Shown here in pieces: positions 1 to 6,822 of a stretch of DNA of 7,128 nt. The number at the start of each line of letters is the position of its first letter. The first letter of the stretch is position 1. Source of the DNA: a bacterium (GTDB taxonomy: Bacteria > Atribacterota > Phoenicimicrobiia > Phoenicimicrobiales > Phoenicimicrobiaceae); the NCBI GenBank assembly GCA_018819665.1, contig JAHJOY010000339.1:1-7128 (forward strand). Reading direction: 5' to 3'. Both the position numbers and the translations under genes were made by a program. The notes beneath the pieces were generated by a model. The model ran no database searches. It had not been told where the DNA came from and saw only the letters and a list, made by a program, of their open reading frames with translations.

Positions 1-277
1 AAATATTAAGTTGATTAATCACGCTGGGAATTAGAAAAAATATAGTTAGGATTAACAAGGCAATTATAATACCAAAGACAATAATAATGGCCAGTACTTT
101 CGGGGCCTTCTTATTAAGAAGAAATTTATATAAAGGGTCGAAGAAATAAGCTAGCATCAAGGCAAAACTAAAATAAATGAATAACCACTTTAGCTTACTC
201 AATACATAAAACAGAACCACAAGGCCAATAGTCATGCTTATAATAAAATTCATTCTTTTATCTTTTACAAATTCCAT
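1..277 (-). CDS. AI-2E/PerM-family transporter, N-terminal part (cut by window edge)
   Basis: This is the first 92 residues of an integral membrane protein; the rest lies beyond base 1. Reading the minus strand from the ATG at 277-275 gives an open frame with no stop. Hydrophobic segments lie at about residues 11-29, 31-46 and 60-83. Between them sits the pattern LAYFFDPLYKFLLNKKAPK, and the visible part ends with FLIPSVINQL (81-90). An 'LAY-x-x-DP' motif after the second helix followed by 'LIP-x-x-x-x-Q' after the third is typical of the AI-2E/PerM (YhhT) family, whose members have about 340-400 residues. Family members export autoinducer-2 or act in Na+/H+ antiport; the substrate here cannot be assigned. 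The start is supported by AAGGTG at 293-288, 10 bases upstream. The gene follows glnS by 62 bases on the same strand, so co-transcription is possible. Seen: frame, helices, ribosome site. Inferred: family. Confidence 0.82.
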   Translation of the reverse strand, partial: MEFVKDKRMNFIISMTIGLVVLFYVLSKLKWLFIYFSFALMLAYFFDPLYKFLLNKKAPKVLAIIIVFGIIIALLILTIFFLIPSVINQLNI

Positions 278-287
278 AAATATTTTT

Positions 288-293
288 CACCTT
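288..293 (-). promoter_or_regulatory. Ribosome binding site of the AI-2E-family gene
   Basis: AAGGTG on the minus strand lies 10 bases before the ATG at 277-275. It decides the start of a gene that is only partly in the window. No terminator-like hairpin is visible in the 62 bases between glnS and this gene, which fits read-through from glnS. Confidence 0.65.
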
Positions 294-339
294 AAACAAC
301 TTTTTACTTATCTATTTATAACAGATTAGCTCATATTAT

Positions 340-2043
340 TCAATTTTTTTCAGCTTTAAGGATCCTGTCCCAAGTATCCCGTAAAGATACAATTCGGTTA
401 AACATCAGCTTATCCGACGTTGAATCGGGGTCAACACAGAAATAACCTTTTCGCATGAATTGGTATCTGCTTCCGGGAGCCGCTCCCGCTAAACTGGGTT
501 CCACCAAACAATCAGCTAACACTTCCAGGGAATTTGGGTTAAGCTGTTTTATAAAATCTTTCTCTTCCTCCTGCTCTTCCGCTCCCTCGTTCTGGTCCAG
601 TAGAAGATGGTCGTATAAGCGCACCTCCGCTTTCAAAGCATGGACTGCGGAAACCCAGTGTAAAGTCCCTTTTACTTTACGTTTAGCACCCGGCTTACCG
701 CTTTTACTTTCTGGGTCGTATGTACAGTGTACTTCTTCTATCTCTCCCGTTTTTTCATCCCGAACAAATCCTTCACATTTGATAATATAGGCATTCTTTA
801 ACCTGACCTCGCGACCGGGAGCCAGACGAAAATACTTTTTCGGCGGGTCTTCATGAAAGTCTTCCCGTTCGATGTAGATAATCCTGGAAAAAGGTATTTT
901 GCGCGTTCCGGCAGTAGGATCCTCAGGGTTATTTTCTGATTCCATCTCTTCCACCATATCTCCAGGATAATTATCAATAACCACCTTTAAAGGATGCAGT
1001 ACCCCCATAACCCGAGAAGCCCTCAGGTTTAGATCCTCACGGATACAATGTTCCAGAAAACGGACATCCACCATACTATTACTCTTAGATACACCGATAC
1101 GGTCACAGAAATTTTGGATAGACTCCGGAGTGTAACCCCTGCGCCGTAAACCGGCTATGGTTGGCATCCGAGGGTCATCCCATCCAGCTACATAATCTTC
1201 TTCCACCAGCCTGCGAAGCTTCCGTTTACTCATTACCGTATTAGTTAAGTTAAGGCGGGCAAATTCGATCTGCTGGGGTAAATCTGGCAGATTCAAGGCA
1301 TTGAGAACCCAATCGTATAAGGGGCGATGGTCTTCAAACTCCAGGGTACAGACGGAATGAGTGATTTTTTCGTAATAATCCTCAAGAGGATGAGCATAAT
1401 CATACATAGGGTAAATACACCACTTATCCCCCGTCCGGTGATGGGTAGCCCTTAAAATGCGGTAGAGAATAGGATCCCTCATATTCAGATTAGGTGAAGA
1501 CATTTCAATTTTAGCCCGCAGCACCCGGGAACCATCGGCAAATTCACCGGCACGCATACGTCGAAACAGATCCAGATTCTCTTCCACAGAACGGTTGCGA
1601 TATGGGCTTTCTCTTCCCGGTTCCTTGAAAGTTCCCCGGTACTTCCTAATTTCTTCAGGACTCAGGTCACACACATAAGCCTTACCTACTTTAATTAGAC
1701 TAACGGCGTAATCATACATCTTTTCAAAATAGTCGGAAGCATAAAAAAGCCTGTCATCCCAGTCAAATCCCAGCCAACTAACATCTCTAATGATGGACTC
1801 AATATATTCCAAACTTTCCTTACTGGGATTTGTATCGTCAAAGCGGAGATTGCATAGACCACCATTTTGTGCAGCCAAACCGAAATTCAAGCAAATAGAC
1901 TTAGCGTGACCGATGTGCAGGTATCCATTAGGTTCCGGGGGAAACCGGAGATGAACCCTTCCATGGTATTTATTCGTTTTTTTGTCTTGATCAATGATCT
2001 CCTGAATAAAATTAACTGTTACTTTAGACTCTCCGGAATCCAT
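340..2043 (-). CDS. glnS: Glutaminyl-tRNA synthetase (GlnRS)
   Basis: A cytoplasmic class I aminoacyl-tRNA synthetase of 567 residues that charges tRNA-Gln with glutamine using ATP; the E. coli enzyme has 554 residues, so this is full length. The Rossmann catalytic domain carries the HIGH signature at 43-46 within PPEPNGYLHIGHAKS (35-49), and the KMSKS-type loop appears as VMSKRKL (270-276). GlnRS identity rather than GluRS is supported by LRFDDTNP (66-73) and CIYPMYDYAHPLEDYYEKIT (209-228). These contain D69 and Y214, which match E. coli Asp66 and Tyr211 that bind the glutamine amide. THSVCTLEFEDHRPLYDWVL (229-248) is also typical. The C-terminal half is the beta-barrel anticodon-binding region, with a variable acidic stretch at about 485-496; there is no YqeY extension. 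The start is fixed by AAGGGGG seven bases upstream. Its G+C content is visibly higher than that of the upstream operon. Many Bacillota lack GlnRS and use GatCAB instead, so the gene may have been gained by transfer (inference). Confidence 0.97.
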   Translation of the reverse strand: MDSGESKVTVNFIQEIIDQDKKTNKYHGRVHLRFPPEPNGYLHIGHAKSICLNFGLAAQNGGLCNLRFDDTNPSKESLEYIESIIRDVSWLGFDWDDRLFYASDYFEKMYDYAVSLIKVGKAYVCDLSPEEIRKYRGTFKEPGRESPYRNRSVEENLDLFRRMRAGEFADGSRVLRAKIEMSSPNLNMRDPILYRILRATHHRTGDKWCIYPMYDYAHPLEDYYEKITHSVCTLEFEDHRPLYDWVLNALNLPDLPQQIEFARLNLTNTVMSKRKLRRLVEEDYVAGWDDPRMPTIAGLRRRGYTPESIQNFCDRIGVSKSNSMVDVRFLEHCIREDLNLRASRVMGVLHPLKVVIDNYPGDMVEEMESENNPEDPTAGTRKIPFSRIIYIEREDFHEDPPKKYFRLAPGREVRLKNAYIIKCEGFVRDEKTGEIEEVHCTYDPESKSGKPGAKRKVKGTLHWVSAVHALKAEVRLYDHLLLDQNEGAEEQEEEKDFIKQLNPNSLEVLADCLVEPSLAGAAPGSRYQFMRKGYFCVDPDSTSDKLMFNRIVSLRDTWDRILKAEKN

Positions 2044-2050
2044 AAACTTG

Positions 2051-2057
2051 CCCCCTT
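2051..2057 (-). promoter_or_regulatory. Strong ribosome binding site of glnS
   Basis: AAGGGGG on the minus strand lies 7 bases before the glnS ATG at 2043-2041. Spacing and purine content are near ideal and fix the start. Confidence 0.8.
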
Positions 2058-2094
2058 GCTTTATTTTTCAAATTAATCATCAAAATTGAGATTT

Positions 2095-2118
2095 CCACCC
2101 AAGGTTTCATAGGGTAGG
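2095..2118 (-). other. Small imperfect hairpin in the glnS leader
   Basis: On the minus strand CCTACCC (2118-2112) can pair with GGGTGG (2100-2095), leaving one bulged T and an 11-base loop. It lies 37 bases upstream of the glnS ribosome site. It is not followed by a T run, so it is not a standard intrinsic terminator. It may be a leader structure or chance; no known riboswitch is recognised. Confidence 0.25.
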
Positions 2119-2132
2119 CTAAGCATTTTCTA

Positions 2133-2162
2133 ATATTACTACATTTTTTCCTAAAAATCCAA
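2133..2162 (-). promoter_or_regulatory. Weak sigma-70-type promoter candidate for glnS
   Basis: On the minus strand TTGGAT (2162-2157, 4 of 6 to the -35 consensus) and TAATAT (2138-2133, 4 of 6 to the -10) are separated by 18 bases. A start near 2126 would give a leader of about 80 bases containing the small hairpin. The surroundings are very A+T-rich, so chance matches are expected. The rest of the 2044-2333 gap shows no gene, no RNA gene I recognise and no convincing terminator for the upstream operon. Confidence 0.3.
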
Positions 2163-2333
2163 CTTTAAAAAAATATGAAAACTAAAAAAGCCCTTCAGTA
2201 AAATGCCAAATAGTTCTAAAATTAAGAAAATGGTGGAGTGTAGTGAACGAGTTTTGCAACTTTTGTATAAGCGATGAAAAACATTTCCCACGGCCGGCTT
2301 TCTTTCAGCAGTTATAGGATTGATTTATCTTTT

Positions 2334-4655
2334 TTAATGAGATTTTGTATATTTTTTATTCTCATATCTCTCTTTTACTTGTGCAATAAAGGTATCAGTT
2401 CTGATTTCTCTTGTACTATCCTGAAAACCATCATACTCTATTGACACAAAGGGAATGTTATTATTATCTTTTCTGAATTTAGGGATAAAACCAGCTACAG
2501 TAAGTCCTGGCATGCAGTTAAATGGAATGACACTGATAATGCCATCCAAACCCCTTTTGGCATAATCTACTGCCTTTCCCATACTTACTATGGCCTCTCC
2601 TCCAATATAATGTCTAATATATTTCTCACCATTTAAAACTATTTCTTTTGCAGGTATATCATCAAAACCTTGCATATATGGCAAGGTTACCTTAAAAAAC
2701 TTGTGCTCATAACCAATCATAACTCTGTATAATATTGATTTCAAAAACCATTCCCTTAAATCCTCTTTTTTTCTGTTTAAGCTGAATTTTTCTCTGGCAG
2801 AAACAGAATTAAGATAATAAGAATAAGTAAGGTATTCTGTTGCTGGAGCTAACCAAACCTCTGCTCCCTTTTTCTCAAGCTTTCTTATAATGTTTTGGTT
2901 AGCTGGCTCATGAAGTCTTACATAGAACTCGCCAACCATGCCTATCTTTGGTTTTTCTTCATTAGTTCTTTTGACTTGAGAAAATTCCTCTTGAGCTTTT
3001 CTTAGGATTTCTTCAATAGGGGATGAGTTTCTATCAAATAAATTAGAGAAAAATGCCTTCTCAATAGTTAAATAGGTTTTCATTTTCCCAAGATTAGTTT
3101 TTGGATCTGCTAAATAATCAAGAAGCCTTTTCAGATATTTCTCATAAATTTGATCTGAGGTTCCTTTATTAACCTCATAGGGTCTTGTGTGCATTCTCAT
3201 TTTTTCAAGCTGGTCAACTGCAGTCATACCAGACCATGCCTTGATTAATAAGGGTATGCCAAGATTGAACTCACTTCCTATTTCACCCCCTGTTATTATA
3301 TCAACATCTATTCCCTTTTTCTGGAATAAAAGTGATTCTAGGCTTGCATACTGTCCTAGTCTACATGGACCGCATTCAGTTGTTGCCTGAAAAAAGGCAA
3401 ACTTCTCTGGATCAAACTCTGATTTTTGCATAAAATAAAGCATAGCCTCTGTAGTATGCAGATAGGGCGTGCATACTAAACCGCATGTACAGCTTCTCGC
3501 TCTTTCCAGGGTTTCATCAGGGCTTACCTCTAAAACTTTTGATTGAATTCCATAGGCATTTAAAGCAGAGGATATTGCATAATTATGTTCTGACATTGGA
3601 GGAAAAACAAGAATTTTTTTGCCTTTAATCTTATCGAGACCCTTTAGTTTTACACTAAAAACCTTGCTGGTCTGCTTTGCTCCTATCCCTAAGTAAGATT
3701 TAACTGTATTGAAGAATGCCTGTAATCTAGTATCAATTCCAGCATCTCCAGTATGTTCATCCATTTCCACTGTTAAAAATGGCTTTTGTGTTCTGCATCT
3801 CATTTGCTGGTTTATCTGGGTATCAGGACCGCAGGCAAAATAGGTTATATCAATTCCAAACAGGTTTTTATTTTTATTTAATAATTCTATTGCAGCCAGC
3901 TTCTTTTGACCCTGTATCCAGTACATTTTTGGCATTTGTTTAGAAATATCTATTGATCCTATGGGAGCAAGTTCAAGAGGTATTGCCAGATAACCAGCAT
4001 CTAAAATTTTATTGACAATATCATTATTAACATTTGCATCATAAGCTGTGTACGGTCTTGCCATCACCAAAAAAGCAGGTTCGTTTTTTTTATATTTTTT
4101 AATAGAATCAAAGACTTCTTTTGTTTTTTCCTCAATTTTCTTATCAAACCTTTCTTTATTTATTAATCCCTCTTGAAGCGCAGCCCTAACATTTTTGGTG
4201 CTATGACCCATCTTTGCTACAGCTTTCTTCATCTGATCCTCAATATGATTTAATCCCCAATCAAAAAACAGTGAAGGAGAAACAAGGTTTTCTAGGTTAA
4301 GGCCTTCTTTAACAAGCTTTGGTGCAGATTTCATGAGATCTGGTGCAGACTGTGTCCATGGACATGTAACACAATACTTATAGCTGCCAGTTGGTTCTCC
4401 TGTATTTGCAATATAGGGAATAAAAATAAAATCATCTTTTTTTAGTTTTTTTAGTAGATTGTCAACATGACCATAGGCAACCTTTGTTGGAAAACAATAT
4501 TCTGCTGGTACTATCTCTAGACCACGATTTATTATCTTTCTATTAGTTTCATCTGAAACAACAGTTTCTATTCCTAAATACTTAAAAAAAGGAATAAACA
4601 AGGGCGAGAAATCATTAAATAATAAGCCCCTTGGAATTCCAACTTTCATTTGCAT
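2334..4655 (-). CDS. DUF2229 / 2-hydroxyacyl-CoA dehydratase D-component-like Fe-S protein
   Basis: A 773-residue soluble protein matching the C-terminal half of the large clostridial 'acyl-CoA dehydratase activase-related' proteins (COG3580/COG3581 type). The N-terminus MKVGIPRGLLFNDFSPLF (3-20) and EYCFPTKVAYGHV (52-64) are typical of DUF2229. Eleven cysteines are visible: C54, C95 and C98 (YCVTCPW), C275 (FACGPD), C287, C389/C391/C395, C428 and C431 (TTECGPCRLGQ), and C714. GGEAIVSMGKAVDYAKRGLD (685-704), then PFNCMPG around C714, resemble the D-component fold of HgdB. The family would hold an Fe-S cluster and accept electrons from an ATP-driven activase; the substrate is unknown. The gene starts inside the end of the activase gene, with GGAGG at 4664-4660. 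Met1 (4 bases from GGAGG) or Met3 (10 bases away, giving an ATGA stop-start overlap) may be the true start. No signal peptide or membrane segment is visible. An alternative role is a double-cubane-cluster reductase component, which is related to HgdB. Confidence 0.85.
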   Translation of the reverse strand: MQMKVGIPRGLLFNDFSPLFIPFFKYLGIETVVSDETNRKIINRGLEIVPAEYCFPTKVAYGHVDNLLKKLKKDDFIFIPYIANTGEPTGSYKYCVTCPWTQSAPDLMKSAPKLVKEGLNLENLVSPSLFFDWGLNHIEDQMKKAVAKMGHSTKNVRAALQEGLINKERFDKKIEEKTKEVFDSIKKYKKNEPAFLVMARPYTAYDANVNNDIVNKILDAGYLAIPLELAPIGSIDISKQMPKMYWIQGQKKLAAIELLNKNKNLFGIDITYFACGPDTQINQQMRCRTQKPFLTVEMDEHTGDAGIDTRLQAFFNTVKSYLGIGAKQTSKVFSVKLKGLDKIKGKKILVFPPMSEHNYAISSALNAYGIQSKVLEVSPDETLERARSCTCGLVCTPYLHTTEAMLYFMQKSEFDPEKFAFFQATTECGPCRLGQYASLESLLFQKKGIDVDIITGGEIGSEFNLGIPLLIKAWSGMTAVDQLEKMRMHTRPYEVNKGTSDQIYEKYLKRLLDYLADPKTNLGKMKTYLTIEKAFFSNLFDRNSSPIEEILRKAQEEFSQVKRTNEEKPKIGMVGEFYVRLHEPANQNIIRKLEKKGAEVWLAPATEYLTYSYYLNSVSAREKFSLNRKKEDLREWFLKSILYRVMIGYEHKFFKVTLPYMQGFDDIPAKEIVLNGEKYIRHYIGGEAIVSMGKAVDYAKRGLDGIISVIPFNCMPGLTVAGFIPKFRKDNNNIPFVSIEYDGFQDSTREIRTDTFIAQVKERYENKKYTKSH

Positions 4656-6700
4656 GCATCCTCCATTATTTTCTGTCTCTCTTTAAATAAATTGGGTGGC
4701 TTTATTTTTTTCTCATCTTTTTTTGCACTATATCTCTGGCATCTATCACCTATATAGAACTCTTCATCTCCGATCTTAGCCATTGTTATGTTGCAGTCAT
4801 TTCCACACCCTTTATTTATACATTCATAAGGCCCTACATTGTATTTTAGATTTGATATTTTTTTAAATTCCCTAAAACCACCTAAATTAGAGGTATCATG
4901 TGCATATTTTGCTGCACCTATTGCTCCAGTTATATGCGGCCAAGGAGGTACAACTATTCCTCTTCCAAGAACAGTTTCAAGAGCAGCAACCTGTCCAAGA
5001 TTAAATGCAGTTGCACCCTGAAAAACAACCTTTTCTTTTATTTCGCTGCCGCTAACTACCTTTGCTAAATAGTTTCTTGCAGTTGCTAATGTAAGGGCAG
5101 CACATAAATCCTCTAAAGATACATTGTTTTGCTCATATTTTATTATTGATTGCTCTGATAAAACCGCACAAGTGCTATCAATATCAGGGGGATTCTTTGC
5201 TCTTAATGCAATATCTCCAAAATCCTCTATTTTAATGCCTCTGCGCATGGCATATTTTTCAAGCAATGCTCCGGTCCCAGCAGCACATGCATTATTCATT
5301 GCAAAATCAACAACCACGCCCTGGTTGATATTAATAAATTTTGAATCCTGACCACCAAACTCGATAATACTAAACTCTTTTTGAGGATAGACTGTTTTTA
5401 TGCCTGCAGCCTGTGCAGTGATTTCATCAACAATATGTTCTTTAGAAGCCCCAACTATAAAACCGGTAAGCTGCCTTCCGCTCCCAGTTGTTCCTGCAAC
5501 AACTTTCTCAATTTTATAGCCCCTTTCTATAACCTGATTATATACTTTGTTTATAACATCTATTGCAGCCCCAACAGGGTCTATCTCTGTTCTCCTGTAG
5601 TGATAAGCAAGCAATCTAAACTTACCATTAATTTTTGCTATTAATGCAGCCTTTGTACTAACAGAGCCTATGTCAATTCCTAAGCCAGCTAAAGGAACAT
5701 CTGCACCATAAGGCCAATCTTCTTTTGGCTTCATAATTATGGATTTCTTGAGGATTAGAGGACCCTGTGATTCATAGTTAAAGGGTTTGGTCAATTTTTG
5801 CTCTAATTTTTTTATTATATTATTCAAATAAACCTGTTGACCATAAATTGCTGCACCAATTGCACCTATATGTAATCCTTGTTTTGGAATAATAACACTT
5901 TCAGAAGAGATTTTGCAAACATCTATTAGATGTTTAACAAAGACTTTACTAAGTGAGAGACCACCAATAAGAATAATCCTTCCTTCAGGTATTATTCCAT
6001 TTGAGAGAATGGTTTTAAAACTATCTGCAGAGGCTCTATAAAGTGAAGCAGCCAATACCTCTTTTGGAGTTCCCTTTTGTTGCTGGTGCACAACATCAGA
6101 TTCACGAAATACACCACATTTTGCAGAGAGCTTTATAGTTTTTTCAGTTTGATTAGCAACATTAGACAGCTCCTCTATTGAACCATATTCAAATCTCTTA
6201 GCCATATGCTCAAGCAATGAACCTGAACCAGCACCACATTTATCCTGTAAACAATTATGTTCTAAAAATAATCTTCCACTATTTTTATCTTTTCCAAATT
6301 CATAATATCTCTGATTGGAGGCTCCAATATCAATTACTGCAAATTCTTCATTTTCCTTAATGTCTAAATCAAGAAAGGCGATGCCCCCTTTAATTGTAAT
6401 CGGTTCGCTTATCATTTGTTTTTCATTTAGAACATCTGCTAAAGAAATTGAATTAACCCCGGTTACACCAAGATAAGCCTCATTACTGTGTTTTGTGATA
6501 ATTTCATCTAATGTTTCTTTTAAAGCATAAATTGGTTTTCCATTGATCTTTTTCAGATAAGTGGTGATATCTTTTCCATCTATCACAACTGCTTTTAAGT
6601 TATCAGAACCAATATCTATCCCAATTCTTTTCATATTAAGAGGGAATTTAAATTTAGATATAACTTTTTCTAAAATATTTTCCTTAATTTTTTCTTTCAT
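4646..6700 (-). CDS. Tandem BadF/BadG/BcrA/BcrD (HgdC-type) ATPase activase with C-terminal Cys cluster
   Basis: A 684-residue cytoplasmic protein with two copies of the ASKHA-fold activase domain (COG1924 type). Domain 1, about 24-290, begins RIGIDIGSDNLKAV (25-38), with a second nucleotide-site motif AVIDIGASNQ (121-130) and IGGLSLS (245-251). Domain 2, about 338-600, repeats this as GLGIDIGSVSTKAALI (339-354), IIEFGGQDSKF (445-455) and FQGATAFN (560-567). Each domain keeps a cysteine pair: C155 (KCGAGSG) with C195, and C472 (CAAGTG) with C511. These match the two residues by which each HgdC subunit holds its share of the bridging [4Fe-4S] cluster. A four-cysteine tail motif follows: C627, C632, C636 and C654 (GDRCQRY). 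In the family, ATP hydrolysis drives electron injection into a partner dehydratase or reductase, here presumably the next gene, which overlaps it. The ATG at 6700 is the first available after an in-frame TAG at 6712-6710. It lacks a well-placed Shine-Dalgarno site; Met23 (6634) is an alternative. Confidence 0.9.
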   Translation of the reverse strand: MKEKIKENILEKVISKFKFPLNMKRIGIDIGSDNLKAVVIDGKDITTYLKKINGKPIYALKETLDEIITKHSNEAYLGVTGVNSISLADVLNEKQMISEPITIKGGIAFLDLDIKENEEFAVIDIGASNQRYYEFGKDKNSGRLFLEHNCLQDKCGAGSGSLLEHMAKRFEYGSIEELSNVANQTEKTIKLSAKCGVFRESDVVHQQQKGTPKEVLAASLYRASADSFKTILSNGIIPEGRIILIGGLSLSKVFVKHLIDVCKISSESVIIPKQGLHIGAIGAAIYGQQVYLNNIIKKLEQKLTKPFNYESQGPLILKKSIIMKPKEDWPYGADVPLAGLGIDIGSVSTKAALIAKINGKFRLLAYHYRRTEIDPVGAAIDVINKVYNQVIERGYKIEKVVAGTTGSGRQLTGFIVGASKEHIVDEITAQAAGIKTVYPQKEFSIIEFGGQDSKFININQGVVVDFAMNNACAAGTGALLEKYAMRRGIKIEDFGDIALRAKNPPDIDSTCAVLSEQSIIKYEQNNVSLEDLCAALTLATARNYLAKVVSGSEIKEKVVFQGATAFNLGQVAALETVLGRGIVVPPWPHITGAIGAAKYAHDTSNLGGFREFKKISNLKYNVGPYECINKGCGNDCNITMAKIGDEEFYIGDRCQRYSAKKDEKKIKPPNLFKERQKIMEDACK
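4660..4664 (-). promoter_or_regulatory. Ribosome binding site of the D-component-like gene, inside the activase gene
   Basis: GGAGG on the minus strand is embedded in the last codons of the activase gene. It lies 4 bases before the first in-frame ATG (4655) and 10 bases before the second (4649), whose ATG overlaps the activase TGA as ATGA. This layout suggests translational coupling. The site does not by itself decide between the two starts. Confidence 0.7.
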
Positions 6701-6706
6701 AGTATT

Positions 6707-6735
6707 ATTCTATCGTTTTTTTCCTTTGGAGTAAA
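6707..6735 (-). promoter_or_regulatory. Sigma-70-type promoter candidate for the activase operon, possibly leaderless
   Basis: On the minus strand TTTACT (6735-6730, 4 of 6) and TAGAAT (6712-6707, 5 of 6) have the ideal 17-base spacing. Only 6 bases separate the -10 from the ATG at 6700, so transcription would begin at or very near the start codon. The only purine run nearby, AAAGGA (6727-6722), lies 21 bases from the ATG, too far for normal use. The region is A+T-rich, so a chance match is possible. Confidence 0.4.
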
Positions 6736-6785
6736 ATATAATCTAAAATTTAGTTTTCATTATTATCTATTCTCAGCCTTTAGTA

Positions 6786-6810
6786 AAAAGCACCAAAATG
6801 GTGTGCTTTT
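6786..6810 (-). terminator. Terminator-like hairpin with flanking A/T runs
   Basis: AAAAGCAC (6786-6793) and GTGCTTTT (6803-6810) form an 8-bp perfect stem with a 9-base loop; an alternative fold uses CACC/GGTG as an inner stem. On the minus strand the stem runs into five T residues (6789-6785), as in an intrinsic terminator. It would end transcription of an unseen upstream minus-strand gene before the activase promoter. Because the arms are A/T-ended it could also work on the plus strand. Confidence 0.45.
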
Positions 6811-6822
6811 ACACAGAAGAAT

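Noticed and set aside
455..790. Plus-strand open frame of 111 codons opposite glnS
   Set aside because: It lies entirely antisense to the well-supported glnS, has no family resemblance and a composition expected of a shadow frame.
2090..2102. TTGGGTGGAAATC on the minus strand upstream of glnS, reminiscent of the T-box motif AGGGTGGNACCGCG
   Set aside because: Only the GGGTGG core matches; the ACCGCG part is missing, there is no following terminator with a T run, and the leader is too short for the usual specifier stem.
2265..2310. GC-rich GCCGGCCG patch as a terminator for the D-component-like gene
   Set aside because: GCCGGC is a short palindrome without a loop, no extended stem forms, and no T run follows on the minus strand.
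2163..2330. Short open frames on both strands in the gap between the operon and glnS (for example a minus-strand frame through 2300-2150)
   Set aside because: No start codon with a ribosome site, no recognisable protein motif, and A+T-rich low-complexity translation; not enough to call a gene or pseudogene.
5124..5644. Plus-strand frames of 75 and 87 codons opposite the activase gene
   Set aside because: Both are antisense to a conserved coding region with intact motifs and are explained as shadows.
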